Source: an uncultured Bacilli bacterium (lineage in GTDB: Bacteria; Bacillota_I; Bacilli_A; RF39; UBA660). From it: a stretch of 38,807 nt of DNA. The notes beneath the pieces were generated by a model. That model was not told the DNA's origin. It was given only the letters and a program-made list of their open reading frames with translations, and did not search any database. Shown here in pieces: positions 23,763 through 31,954 of the stretch (its first letter is position 1; each line of letters opens with the position of its first letter). The stretch lies in the NCBI GenBank assembly GCA_944358565.1, contig CALVRK010000001.1, positions 1 through 38,807 of the forward strand, written 5' to 3'. The translations under genes and the position numbers were made by a program.

Positions 23763-24798
23763 AGTTATCACTCTGTTTCAAATGATTTTCAACACATTTT
23801 TCACAATATTTTGTAACTACGTCATCTGGTTCCAAGAATCTTGATCTCATCATTTGCATATATTCATTGTTCCATATATCGCCCTCGTCATCAATATTAC
23901 CATATTTTTTGTCAGGATTAATCACTCTACCACAACTGCCCATATTTCCTTTGGCATCAAAAGATAAATTTTTAAAATACCAATCACATGCTTTTTTGTA
24001 TGTTTTTTTACTTATACTATGTGGCAAGTTTGTTTTTGTATGTAATTTATTTGCACAATCAGCTATCTTCTTCATATCATCATGCATTTCATCTATGTCA
24101 GTTAAACCACCTATTACATCAAAATCAATATATCTATGCAAATCAATTCTATCGACATTTAATGAATCACAAAACTTTAAAAAATCAATGCTTTTATCCA
24201 CAAATTGATGACTGCATACCCCACTTACAACAATTTCTACGTTACTTTTTAATTCCTTTTTTCTTTTTACCAGATATCTTATGTTTTTACATACCTCATC
24301 AAATTTATTGATCTTGCAAATACTAATATATTCCTCTGCAGTTGAGGCATTAAGACTAACCGAAATCTGATTAACATATTTATTTAACAATAAATAGTCA
24401 GCCATTTCTTCGTTTAAAAGCACCCCGTTTGTTATTAAATTCATCTTTTTCCTGTTTTTTGCTGTTATTCTAACTAAATCTTTAAAATATGGATTAATAA
24501 GAGGTTCTCCAACTCCACCTAACATTACAAAAATACTTTCAGGAAATTTTTGATAAATTTTTTCAAGCATCTCTGGTGTCATAAATTCTTTAGTTAAATT
24601 TTTTTGAAATAAAAAATCATTTGTTTTACCATTATGGTGAGGACACATTTCACATCTTAAATTACACAAATCAGAAACATAAATTAATAACCATATAGGT
24701 CTATAAGATAAAATGGCCGTTTTTTTACTTGTTTTATATTTAAAATAATTTAATAATTGTTTTATTTTAAAATGATATTTAATATTTTTTAATTTCAT
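23755..24798 (-). CDS. Radical SAM/SPASM enzyme of the glycan operon
   Basis: Fe-S enzyme that cleaves SAM to make a 5'-deoxyadenosyl radical. Cys45, Cys49 and Cys52 (CNLRCEMC) bind the [4Fe-4S] cluster. MLGGVGEPL is the GGE-type SAM motif and QISVSLNAST a barrel strand. The C-terminal region has a Cys in KACDWYF, another in GNMGSCGRV, and CEKC near the end, giving four cysteines for an auxiliary cluster of the twitch/SPASM type. No precursor-peptide gene is seen next to it, so a sugar substrate (dehydrogenation, epimerisation or dehydration) is more likely than a peptide; this is inference. TAGGTGA precedes the ATG and overlaps the deacetylase stop. Confidence 0.88.
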   Translation of the reverse strand: MKLKNIKYHFKIKQLLNYFKYKTSKKTAILSYRPIWLLIYVSDLCNLRCEMCPHHNGKTNDFLFQKNLTKEFMTPEMLEKIYQKFPESIFVMLGGVGEPLINPYFKDLVRITAKNRKKMNLITNGVLLNEEMADYLLLNKYVNQISVSLNASTAEEYISICKINKFDEVCKNIRYLVKRKKELKSNVEIVVSGVCSHQFVDKSIDFLKFCDSLNVDRIDLHRYIDFDVIGGLTDIDEMHDDMKKIADCANKLHTKTNLPHSISKKTYKKACDWYFKNLSFDAKGNMGSCGRVINPDKKYGNIDDEGDIWNNEYMQMMRSRFLEPDDVVTKYCEKCVENHLKQSDNYD

Positions 24799-24806
24799 CT
24801 TTTCAC

Positions 24807-25463
24807 CTACTTACTTAAATAATCTTGTTTTAATATTTTTCGCTTTAAAAAAGCTAAATGCAAATAAATATTTCCTAATTTTGAAACAAATAACTTGAAT
24901 TTTGCCATAGGCAAATAACCATTTATACATATACGGGGTAATTCATAATTATTAGATTTTTTTGAAACATGAAATGGTAATAAAGATAAACCATATTTAT
25001 AATTTTTTTTAACTATTTTTATAACATTTTTGTTATACTTTCCCATCGGATATACTACACATTTTGAATAAAAATCATAATCACATTTTAATTCATCTTT
25101 TAATTTTTGCGTAGATAATTGAGTTAAATCCAAATGATTTTTAGTATGAAAATATAATGTTCCATCAAGATCTTTTTTATTTAAATATTTTGGTTCATTT
25201 AATCTATTTGGAATCACTGCTAATGAATATTTTAAATTACGTTGTTTTAAATATGTTATAGCTGGAATAATCGATTTATATCCATCATCAAAAATTATAC
25301 AAACATAATTTCCATGCTTTTTCTCCATTAATTGTTCTATATTACAAAATGAAAAGCGCTTCTTTACTAAATAATCTATTTGTTTTTTAAAATTTTTTAA
25401 TGTAACACTCATAAAAGGATCTTTTTCATTTATCTGATGATATACTAATATTATTTTTTTCAT
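24807..25463 (-). CDS. Polysaccharide deacetylase family protein of the glycan operon
   Basis: NodB-type fold of about 218 residues. KKIILVYHQI is the first strand, CIIFDDGYKS the catalytic Asp-Asp motif, and TKNHLDLTQLS carries the metal His region (only one clear His, NHLDL, compared with HSxxH). VVYPMGKYNK corresponds to the (Y)P(x)G motif 3. Starts at ATG 25463, fixed by an ATGA overlap with the upstream GT4 stop and AAAGGA 9 nt upstream. No signal peptide, so it would act on a cytoplasmic sugar intermediate, N-deacetylating a HexNAc residue if active. The reduced His motif leaves activity uncertain. Confidence 0.78.
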   Translation of the reverse strand: MKKIILVYHQINEKDPFMSVTLKNFKKQIDYLVKKRFSFCNIEQLMEKKHGNYVCIIFDDGYKSIIPAITYLKQRNLKYSLAVIPNRLNEPKYLNKKDLDGTLYFHTKNHLDLTQLSTQKLKDELKCDYDFYSKCVVYPMGKYNKNVIKIVKKNYKYGLSLLPFHVSKKSNNYELPRICINGYLPMAKFKLFVSKLGNIYLHLAFLKRKILKQDYLSK

Positions 25464-26599
25464 TTTATCAAATCCTTTGTACAATATTTATAATCATAAA
25501 ACTTTATTATGAATTTCTGCTGTTTTGTAACTCTTTCTGAAATATCTAATGTATTTATTTTTTTTATCTGATTTATAAAATCATTACTACTTTCAGCAAT
25601 AAAAACAAATCGTTCCATTTCTTTTTTCAATCCTTCAATACCCAAATGAGTAGTTATTATTGGTAATCCAACTAAAGATGCTTGTAAAATTTTGTTTTTT
25701 GATCCAGAACCTGCAAATATAGGACATAAATAAATATCATATTTCTGTAATTCTTGTTTCATATCGTCAACATAACCTGTAAAATGTATTCGCTCAGATT
25801 CAAATTTCTTTAATACATTTGGCACGTTTTTACCAACAAAAGTAATCGAATAACTATTTGGCAATTTGGGCATTATTTCATTAATTATAAACTCTGCCGC
25901 TATGGTATTTGGAAAATAGTCCAGGACTCCAGAAAACACTAATTTATTTCTCTTATTTTTATTTCTTAGATTTTTATTATACCATTTTGTTGTATCAATT
26001 GTATTATATATCACTTTCATATTATTTAATTTAGTATTATGTTTATTTTCCAAATATTTTTTATCATCTTCAGAACAAATTATTGTATTATATTGTTTTG
26101 CAATTTTAATTTCATATTTCAAATGTTTTATATATTCTTCCATATTTAAAAGTTTTGAAAATCCTTTAGAAAAATTTTTAGCTCTTTCATAGTATTTTGT
26201 TAAACTGTCCGTCAAATCTATATAAGTCTTATTTTTATCAAAATGTTTAGCATATCCAGCCATTCTTAATCTTTTAATATAAATTAAATCATATTTGTTT
26301 TTATCAATTTTAGATAAAATTCTATGTAATTTCATACTAAAAACATACATATTTTGCAATGGTATTGGTAAAAATAGACCTATAAAACAATTAACATAAG
26401 ACATAATTTTAGAATATTTAACAACAATAATATTATCAAAAAGTTCATTATTATTTAATTCTTTTAATTCTTTTTTATTTGAATAAAGAGCAATTACATC
26501 AACTTTACAACCATTTTCCTTAAAAGACTTTAATAAATTTAATGTTCTTATTCTAGAAAATTCATTTGGTATTGATGGCATTATATAAAGTATCTCCAT
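25460..26599 (-). CDS. Family 4 glycosyltransferase (second in order)
   Basis: GT-B-fold transferase, 379 residues. MEILYIMPSIPNEFSRIRTLNLLKSF is the N-terminal acceptor domain (split here: MEILYIMPSIPNEF then SRIRTLN). KLVFSGVLDYFPNT opens the donor domain, ITFVGKNVP and IHFTGYVDDM follow, and LCPIFAGSGSKNKILQAS is the E/K-containing donor motif (the usual EAFA-type Glu is replaced). It begins 38 nt inside the previous GT4 gene with GAGGAG before its ATG. The two GT4 proteins share this overall pattern and may act in sequence. Donor and acceptor unknown. Confidence 0.88.
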   Translation of the reverse strand: MEILYIMPSIPNEFSRIRTLNLLKSFKENGCKVDVIALYSNKKELKELNNNELFDNIIVVKYSKIMSYVNCFIGLFLPIPLQNMYVFSMKLHRILSKIDKNKYDLIYIKRLRMAGYAKHFDKNKTYIDLTDSLTKYYERAKNFSKGFSKLLNMEEYIKHLKYEIKIAKQYNTIICSEDDKKYLENKHNTKLNNMKVIYNTIDTTKWYNKNLRNKNKRNKLVFSGVLDYFPNTIAAEFIINEIMPKLPNSYSITFVGKNVPNVLKKFESERIHFTGYVDDMKQELQKYDIYLCPIFAGSGSKNKILQASLVGLPIITTHLGIEGLKKEMERFVFIAESSNDFINQIKKINTLDISERVTKQQKFIIKFYDYKYCTKDLIK

Positions 26600-27728
26600 A
26601 AACTATCTCCTCGCAATAATTTTCAATAAAAATTTTGTGATTTTCTTCTCCCGTTTTATTTATTCTATTTTTATCATTCATTAAATTAATAATTAGATTT
26701 GCAAATTGATCATCATCATCACATATATATGTACCACTAGATTTTTTCAAACCTTCTGCTCCAATTGTAGTACTAATTACAGGCTTATAATGTGCCCAAT
26801 ATTCTAAAATTTTTATTCTAGTACCACTTCCAAAATAAACTGGAACTATACATATTCTACTTTCATCAATTATTTTATTTTTTTCTCTTTCACTTGCGTT
26901 TTCATGTATTACAATATTAGAACTAGTTATTTGTTTAATTTGTTTTGGAATATTAGAACCTATAATGTGCAGTGTTATATCATTTTCTTTCTGTAATACT
27001 TTAGGAAAGATATTTCGAATAAAATGTTTTATACCATGAAGATTTGGTTTCCAAGAAATATTTCCAACAAAGACAATATTTTTTTGTAAATCTTGTAAAG
27101 TCGGCTTTTTTAGTATCTCATAACAATTATTAACTACAATTGTCTTATTACTATACTTATTATTAATCTGTTGTTTATCTGTATCACTTACGACAAAAAT
27201 TTTCTTAGCCTTTTTGAAACTTTTTAATTCTTCTTTCTTTATTAACTTTGCTTCTCTTTTTAAAAGCAATTTTAATGGTAATGAATTATAATTAGCAGTT
27301 CTATTCATTAAAATGTATTCAATATTATGATCATCAAAATAAATAGGAACGTTAAGGTTCGTACAATAATTCATCATTGCCAATTCTTCACACATTATAA
27401 ATGAAATATTGTTATTTTGAAGCATATTATTTAATAATGTTTTTATATTTTTATCATAATATTGCAAATTAATTAACGATTTATGGAACATCAGACTTTT
27501 AAATGAATTTTTGATTATATTTCTTTTAAAAGTAAATCCATATATATTTATGTTATATTTTTTTAAGTCTGATATCTTAGAATCATTATATTTTTTATCG
27601 AAAAAACCTATTAAATTTACTTTATAATGTTTACTTAAGAATTTTATCCAAGATAAATTACGTTTGGCTCCACCACTATAAGCTGGAGCAGGTATAAATT
27701 TCATTAATAATATAATTTCTGGTTTCAT
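26562..27728 (-). CDS. Family 4 glycosyltransferase (first in order)
   Basis: GT-B-fold transferase, 388 residues. The N-terminus contains FIPAPAYSGGAKRNLSW, the glycine-rich acceptor loop. NIVFVGNISWKPNLHGI opens the nucleotide-sugar domain, ITLHIIGSNIP follows, and IVPVYFGSGTRIKILEYWAH is the donor-binding motif. Its ATG shares an ATGA with the stop of the initiating sugar transferase, so translation is coupled; this places it as the likely second enzyme in chain assembly. Related to the following GT4 by layout. Confidence 0.9.
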   Translation of the reverse strand: MKPEIILLMKFIPAPAYSGGAKRNLSWIKFLSKHYKVNLIGFFDKKYNDSKISDLKKYNINIYGFTFKRNIIKNSFKSLMFHKSLINLQYYDKNIKTLLNNMLQNNNISFIMCEELAMMNYCTNLNVPIYFDDHNIEYILMNRTANYNSLPLKLLLKREAKLIKKEELKSFKKAKKIFVVSDTDKQQINNKYSNKTIVVNNCYEILKKPTLQDLQKNIVFVGNISWKPNLHGIKHFIRNIFPKVLQKENDITLHIIGSNIPKQIKQITSSNIVIHENASEREKNKIIDESRICIVPVYFGSGTRIKILEYWAHYKPVISTTIGAEGLKKSSGTYICDDDDQFANLIINLMNDKNRINKTGEENHKIFIENYCEEIVYGDTLYNAINTK

Positions 27729-28342
27729 ATTTTTTCACTTTTCCTTTTAAAAAATAATGTAAAAGTTTTCATAATTATTAACACATCTAATTTGAAAGAA
27801 ATATTATCTATATAAAACATATCAAGTTTTATTCTTTTATTATATGTTAAATTATTATGCCCATTAACTTGCCAAAAGCCTGTCATTCCAGGTGTTACAC
27901 TTAAAAGTTTATCAATATTTTTACCATATTTTTTTAATTCTTCTTTTACAACTGGCCTTGGACCCACTAAACTCATTTCGCCTTTTAAAACATTTATTAA
28001 TTGTGGTAATTCATCTAATGAAAATTTTCTAAGAATAGAACCAATTTTTGTTACACGAGGATCATTTTCCAATTTATAATTTTTATAATATTTCGTTTTT
28101 AATTCATTGGAAAAATTATCAAATATCTTATTTGAATCATCAACCATTGTTTGAAACTTATAAATATAAAATGGTTTTCCTTTTTTTCCTATTCTTTTTT
28201 GCTTATAAATAGGTAAATGTTTAAATTGAATTGTCACAATAATTGAAATTAAAATAATTATCGGAAATGTTATTACGAGAAAAATTATAGATAATAATAT
28301 ATCTAATACTCTTTTAATATTTTCGTATCTTATAGGACGCAT
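27725..28342 (-). CDS. Initiating phosphoglycosyl transferase (bacterial sugar transferase, PglC/EpsL size)
   Basis: Transfers a sugar-1-phosphate to undecaprenyl phosphate and so starts glycan assembly. KRVLDILLSIIFLVITFP is the basic residue plus re-entrant membrane helix. IYKQKRIGKKGKPF and FQTMVDDS follow; DELPQLINVLKGEMSLVGPR is the catalytic/uridine-binding core (with LDELPQ); PGMTGFWQVNG closes it. At 205 residues it is the short monotopic form without the extra membrane domain of WbaP/WcaJ. It starts 12 nt after manC with an AGAGAG-type site. It shows that the operon makes a lipid-linked glycan. Confidence 0.93.
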   Translation of the reverse strand: MRPIRYENIKRVLDILLSIIFLVITFPIIILISIIVTIQFKHLPIYKQKRIGKKGKPFYIYKFQTMVDDSNKIFDNFSNELKTKYYKNYKLENDPRVTKIGSILRKFSLDELPQLINVLKGEMSLVGPRPVVKEELKKYGKNIDKLLSVTPGMTGFWQVNGHNNLTYNKRIKLDMFYIDNISFKLDVLIIMKTFTLFFKRKSEKI

Positions 28343-28354
28343 ATCATACTCTCT

Positions 28355-29557
28355 TTACAATTTATCATCAATTTTATGCTTTTGAACTATAGAGAATATT
28401 TCTAAATCTTCATTTGCTTTTATTGTATATTTATCTTTAGCATTAATATAATAATTACTACCTATTGTTAATTTCTTTAATTGATTATTGATCGTAATTT
28501 CTCCTGAACCACTAGTTATTACACAAAATATATAGTGGTTATTTTCAAAAAAATTAATACTTTTTTTCGATTCAACATGTAACAATTTTATTTCTATAAC
28601 TAAATTATCAAATTCATATGATTTTAATAATTGATAATTACCCCAATCTTTTCTTACTATTTCATTATGCAACTTTGAATACATAGCAATGCCATTTTGG
28701 GAATTTATAATCAACGAATTTTCTACCCCATAATTTTTTATTATTTTATTTTCGGTATTAATTATGTTTGTATTAAAATTATCAGGCATAGAAATTTTTT
28801 CATAAAGCGTATTCCAATTTCCTAAATCTTTCCATGATTTATTACTTAATACAATCATCAAATCAGACATTTTTTCAAGTATTTCATAATCAAAACTAAT
28901 TTTTGGTAACAAATTATAATTATTTAAAAAATCTTTATAATTTTTACCATTACTATATTTTTTTGCAATTTTTATCATTGCACCTAATTTAAATACAAGA
29001 ATACCACTATTCCATGCAGCATTTTCAGATATTAATTTTTTTGCTTTAGTTTTATTTGGTTTTTCAATAAATTGTTTAACATATGAGCCTTCATGTAAAA
29101 TGTAACCATATTGTGTAGATGGATAGGCAGGCCTTATACCTACTAAACAAAAATCTTTATTAGAATCTTGCAACAGTTTTTCAGCTTTGAACAATATATT
29201 ATAAAATTTATTATCTACATCATGATCTGTTGGAATTATGGCAACAAATTCATTTTCATCCACATTATCTTCGTATTTTAAATATACTGCTACATTTAAA
29301 AAGGCTGCAAATGTATCATGAGAGAATGGTTCACATATTATGTTTGCAGAATTATTTGTCTGTAACAATGCTATGTCAGCATATTCTCTTTGAGTGGAAA
29401 CATATATTTTGCTATTTAATTTTTTTATTTTGCTATAGGTTGAAGTTAACATTGATTGGCTATTATCAAAAATTGATATAAATTGTTTTGGCAAGCTATC
29501 TGTTGATAAAGGCCATAATCTTGTTCCTTTACCACCAGCCATTAATACTATTTTCAT
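28355..29557 (-). CDS. manC: Mannose-1-phosphate guanylyltransferase (GDP-mannose pyrophosphorylase)
   Basis: Makes GDP-mannose from mannose-1-phosphate and GTP. MAGGKGTRLWPLS is the nucleotide-binding signature and LPKQF follows with its catalytic Lys. CEPFSHDTFAA, IPTDHDVD and QYGYI-type segments, FIEKPNK, and WNSGILVF are typical of the family. A C-terminal ~90-residue cupin-like region begins at KDWGNYQLL, as in type II enzymes. However, the metal-binding His residues of the isomerase cupin are not seen, so only the guanylyltransferase should be active. First gene of the ten-gene operon with its own promoter. GAGGAG lies ~11 nt before the ATG. Confidence 0.93.
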   Translation of the reverse strand: MKIVLMAGGKGTRLWPLSTDSLPKQFISIFDNSQSMLTSTYSKIKKLNSKIYVSTQREYADIALLQTNNSANIICEPFSHDTFAAFLNVAVYLKYEDNVDENEFVAIIPTDHDVDNKFYNILFKAEKLLQDSNKDFCLVGIRPAYPSTQYGYILHEGSYVKQFIEKPNKTKAKKLISENAAWNSGILVFKLGAMIKIAKKYSNGKNYKDFLNNYNLLPKISFDYEILEKMSDLMIVLSNKSWKDLGNWNTLYEKISMPDNFNTNIINTENKIIKNYGVENSLIINSQNGIAMYSKLHNEIVRKDWGNYQLLKSYEFDNLVIEIKLLHVESKKSINFFENNHYIFCVITSGSGEITINNQLKKLTIGSNYYINAKDKYTIKANEDLEIFSIVQKHKIDDKL

Positions 29558-29597
29558 AAAAAATACTACTCCTCTCTCAAAAATATATTTTTTACAT

Positions 29598-29627
29598 ATA
29601 TTAACATAACACTTAAAAATAAATCAA
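29598..29627 (-). promoter_or_regulatory. Promoter of the glycan operon
   Basis: Minus-strand TTGATT (29622-29627), 18 nt, TAATAT (29598-29603), with TG one base before the -10 (extended -10). It is the only clear promoter upstream of manC; no promoter-sized gap exists within the following ~9.6 kb of genes. Confidence 0.72.
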
Positions 29628-29693
29628 TATTCTGTTATAAATTTATATAATATACACAACTTCAAACATATTTATATTCTCATTAATAATTTA

Positions 29694-29713
29694 AAAAAAC
29701 AGCTTAAACTATT
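29694..29713 (-). terminator. Terminator of the MazG-like gene
   Basis: Minus-strand AATAGT pairs with GCTGTT around TTAA (29698-29713), followed by a T-run. The stem begins inside the stop codon (29712-29714). Confidence 0.65.
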
Positions 29714-30011
29714 AATCACTGATTCTAATATTAACCCCATCAACACTCTTATAAACTCTTTTTTTTTTTTTTTTAATTTTTTTTACAATTTCATCTTCCA
29801 AATCAAAACCTAACATTTCAGATAAACCAAATAAATAAATGGCAATATCAGCAATTTCCTCATTCAAATCATTTTTCTTTTTATTATAAGCATTAAATGC
29901 TTCTCCAACTTCACCATAAAGTAAACAAAATTCCTTTTCGACATTAGTTGTATTAAATCCTTTATTAACTTTATTTTGCCATATTTCCTTCTGCATCTCT
30001 TTCAAATTCAT
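29712..30011 (-). CDS. MazG-like nucleotide pyrophosphohydrolase
   Basis: Small all-alpha NTP pyrophosphatase of about 99 residues, probably removing damaged or non-canonical dNTPs. EVGEAFNAY supplies the ExxE pair and LNEEIADIAIYLFG the ExxD pair of the MazG metal site. The ATG at 30011 follows AGAGGA; longer in-frame starts are rejected. An unbroken run of 16 A (coding strand, 29759-29774) encodes IKKKKKR near the C-terminus, just after a run of eight A. A slip there would change the last ~15 residues but leave the active site. Its own terminator overlaps the stop. Confidence 0.8.
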   Translation of the reverse strand: MNLKEMQKEIWQNKVNKGFNTTNVEKEFCLLYGEVGEAFNAYNKKKNDLNEEIADIAIYLFGLSEMLGFDLEDEIVKKIKKKKKRVYKSVDGVNIRISD

Positions 30012-30027
30012 AACTACATTCCTCTTT

Positions 30028-30918
30028 CTAATACCACTTTTTTCTAACATTAACACATTTCTTATTACTAAGTGTAATTACATCCAACTGCATCGGACAT
30101 AAATGATTAAATGGATGTAATAATTTAGGTGCACATTTTTGAATTTTCACAATACCACCAGTCGTTAAAATATAATTATTACTAGCTTTTCTAAGACCGC
30201 GCACATTTTTAGGAAAAAACTTTTTTTTAGGACTAATAATCCCGCTTTTAAAATTTCCAAAACCAAAAGGCACACATCCATCATGAGTATGACCACATAT
30301 AATCAAATCATAGTCTTTAAGTAAACTTAAACAATTTTTATCAAAACTAAACTCTGGCGAATGAATAAGTGCTACTGCTGGTAATTTAGTATCAATATTT
30401 TTATATAATAAATCATGACTTTTAAAATCATCATAAAAAGACTTAAAGTCATATTTTTCTTTAACATAATATTCTTTAGTTTCTGTATATCCCATAAACC
30501 AAATTTTATCATCAAAATATATATCATTATCTAATAAAATAACACCAGGAATATCTTTTATTACCTCACTTATTTCCCTTAAATGACTATCATGAGTTTC
30601 TCTTTGAATATAATCATGATTACCTAAAATAACAAATGTAGGGGCAGTGCTAGCTGAAAACTTTAATAAATCATCAAGCTTTGAAAAAGAATTAGGGTCC
30701 TTAAGTTCTTCTACCCGGTCAATTAAATCACCAACAAAAACAATATAATCAGCTTGTTCTTTTAAAATTTGTGTTTTCACCTTTTCTATTTTTTTAACAC
30801 TCACCATATCACTAATGTGTACATCCCCAATAGCTAAAATTTTAATATCTTGTTGGATTTTTCTATTATATAAATTCACATATCTAACTTGCACATAATC
30901 ATCAACAAATAATCTCAT
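30028..30918 (-). CDS. Calcineurin-like metallophosphoesterase
   Basis: Binuclear metal phosphoesterase, 296 residues. Motifs in order: GDVHISD (31-37), GDLIDR (63-68), GNHDY (99-103), a lone His in ALIHSPEF near 185, and GHTHDG near 205. This is the complete set for the YkuE/YaeI/YpbG-like group. No signal peptide or strong span is seen, so it is probably cytoplasmic, acting on a nucleotide or phospholipid-type substrate that cannot be named. It lies between gmk and the MazG-like gene, both nucleotide enzymes; a role in nucleotide clean-up is possible. AAGGGTGA lies ~7 nt before the ATG. Confidence 0.9.
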   Translation of the reverse strand: MRLFVDDYVQVRYVNLYNRKIQQDIKILAIGDVHISDMVSVKKIEKVKTQILKEQADYIVFVGDLIDRVEELKDPNSFSKLDDLLKFSASTAPTFVILGNHDYIQRETHDSHLREISEVIKDIPGVILLDNDIYFDDKIWFMGYTETKEYYVKEKYDFKSFYDDFKSHDLLYKNIDTKLPAVALIHSPEFSFDKNCLSLLKDYDLIICGHTHDGCVPFGFGNFKSGIISPKKKFFPKNVRGLRKASNNYILTTGGIVKIQKCAPKLLHPFNHLCPMQLDVITLSNKKCVNVRKKWY

Positions 30919-30931
30919 AATTTTATCACCC

Positions 30932-31612
30932 TTAAAATTTATTCACATCAATTAATTTATTTTCCAAATCTTTATCAACCAAAGTTTCATGAATTTTTTC
31001 TTCTGGACTATCCAAAAACACCTCTTCAATTCTATCTACCCTGCACCTTTCGGCTTTAATAATTGCTTCTAATTTATCAGCGGCTGTTTTAACCATATCA
31101 TTAACAATCACATAATTGTATTTAGAAAGTTCATTAATTTCTTTATATGCCGTTTCAAATCTTTCCATCACTTTCTCTTTACTTTCAGTATTTCTATCCG
31201 TTAATCTTCTTTTAAGTTCTCTCATACTAGGTGGCAATAAAAATATAAATAAAGCGTGAGGAATTTTTTTCTTAATTTGTAAAGCTCCTTGAATTTCAAT
31301 TACCAAAATAACATCTTCACCTTTATCTAAATGTTTTTGTACACTATCCCTAGGCGCCCCATAATAATTACCTGCAAATCTAGCATACTCAAGCATCTTA
31401 TCCTCTTTAATATTTTTTTCAAATTCTTCTTCACTTACAAAATAATATGCTTTACCATCTTCTTCTCCCTTGCGTGGCTTCCTACTAGTCATTGAAATAG
31501 ATTCCCAAACATTCGAATTGTTTTTCTTAAATTCATCACAAACGGTATTTTTACCACTACCACTTGGACCAGATAATACTATAAGTAATCCTTGTTTTTT
31601 AGTCTTAATCAT
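30932..31612 (-). CDS. gmk: Guanylate kinase
   Basis: Cytoplasmic GMP kinase (GMP + ATP to GDP + ADP). The P-loop is SGPSGSGKNTV near residue 14 (GVGK is commoner). MTSRKPRKGEEDGKAYYFVS is the GMP-binding domain, EYARFAGNYYGAP the second, and DVILVIEIQGALQIK a strand with the Glu/Asp motif. The LID region RRLTDRNTES follows. The C-terminal ~20 residues (from DSPEEKIHETL) extend beyond the usual ~205. GGAGGG precedes the ATG. It is not followed by rpoZ, the usual neighbour in Firmicutes. Confidence 0.95.
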   Translation of the reverse strand: MIKTKKQGLLIVLSGPSGSGKNTVCDEFKKNNSNVWESISMTSRKPRKGEEDGKAYYFVSEEEFEKNIKEDKMLEYARFAGNYYGAPRDSVQKHLDKGEDVILVIEIQGALQIKKKIPHALFIFLLPPSMRELKRRLTDRNTESKEKVMERFETAYKEINELSKYNYVIVNDMVKTAADKLEAIIKAERCRVDRIEEVFLDSPEEKIHETLVDKDLENKLIDVNKF

Positions 31613-31630
31613 AAAACCCTCCTATTATAG

Positions 31631-31650
31631 AAAAAACGGTCTAAACCGTT
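31631..31650 (-). terminator. Terminator after the DUF1292 gene
   Basis: Minus-strand AACGGT pairs with ACCGTT around TTAG (31635-31650), then TTTTTT. The stem touches the stop codon (31650-31652). Confidence 0.78.
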
Positions 31651-31940
31651 CAATCATTTAATAATTGTTTTAACCTCTCAGGATGATCAATATATTCTTT
31701 TGCTTCAGGTACCAATAATGGAACTATTTGTTTTAATTCATCACCATTAACTACATCCATATATTCATCCTTACCATCAAAATAACTCTTAACCACTTGA
31801 TATTCATCTATAAAATCATCTTCAGTTTGATTAACTCTTACTAAATAACTATATTTAAAACCATCTATAACCTTCTCGGCTAAAACAAACCATTTATCAT
31901 TTTCATCAAATTCCACTACCGTGTGTAAACCATTTTCCAT
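31650..31940 (-). CDS. DUF1292 protein (YrzB-like)
   Basis: Small acidic cytoplasmic protein of 96 residues. VVEFDENDKWFVLAEKVID at the start and YLVRVNQTEDD in the middle match the DUF1292 pattern of a beta-rich Firmicutes family (YrzB). Function is unknown for the family. AAAGGGGG precedes the ATG. It starts 14 nt after the large membrane protein gene, so the two are probably one transcript, closed by the terminator above. In many Firmicutes YrzB-type genes sit next to yrrK and yrzL; that is not the case here. Confidence 0.72.
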   Translation of the reverse strand: MENGLHTVVEFDENDKWFVLAEKVIDGFKYSYLVRVNQTEDDFIDEYQVVKSYFDGKDEYMDVVNGDELKQIVPLLVPEAKEYIDHPERLKQLLND

Positions 31941-31954
31941 TAACGCATCCCCCT

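Noticed and set aside
23867..24311. Two plus-strand open frames of over 100 codons
   Set aside because: Antisense to the radical SAM gene, no ribosome site, low-complexity composition, and the minus-strand product is well conserved.
19944..29557. PEP-CTERM/exosortase exopolysaccharide locus
   Set aside because: Deacetylase and FemAB-like genes are reminiscent, but no exosortase, chain-length gene or PEP-CTERM protein is present.
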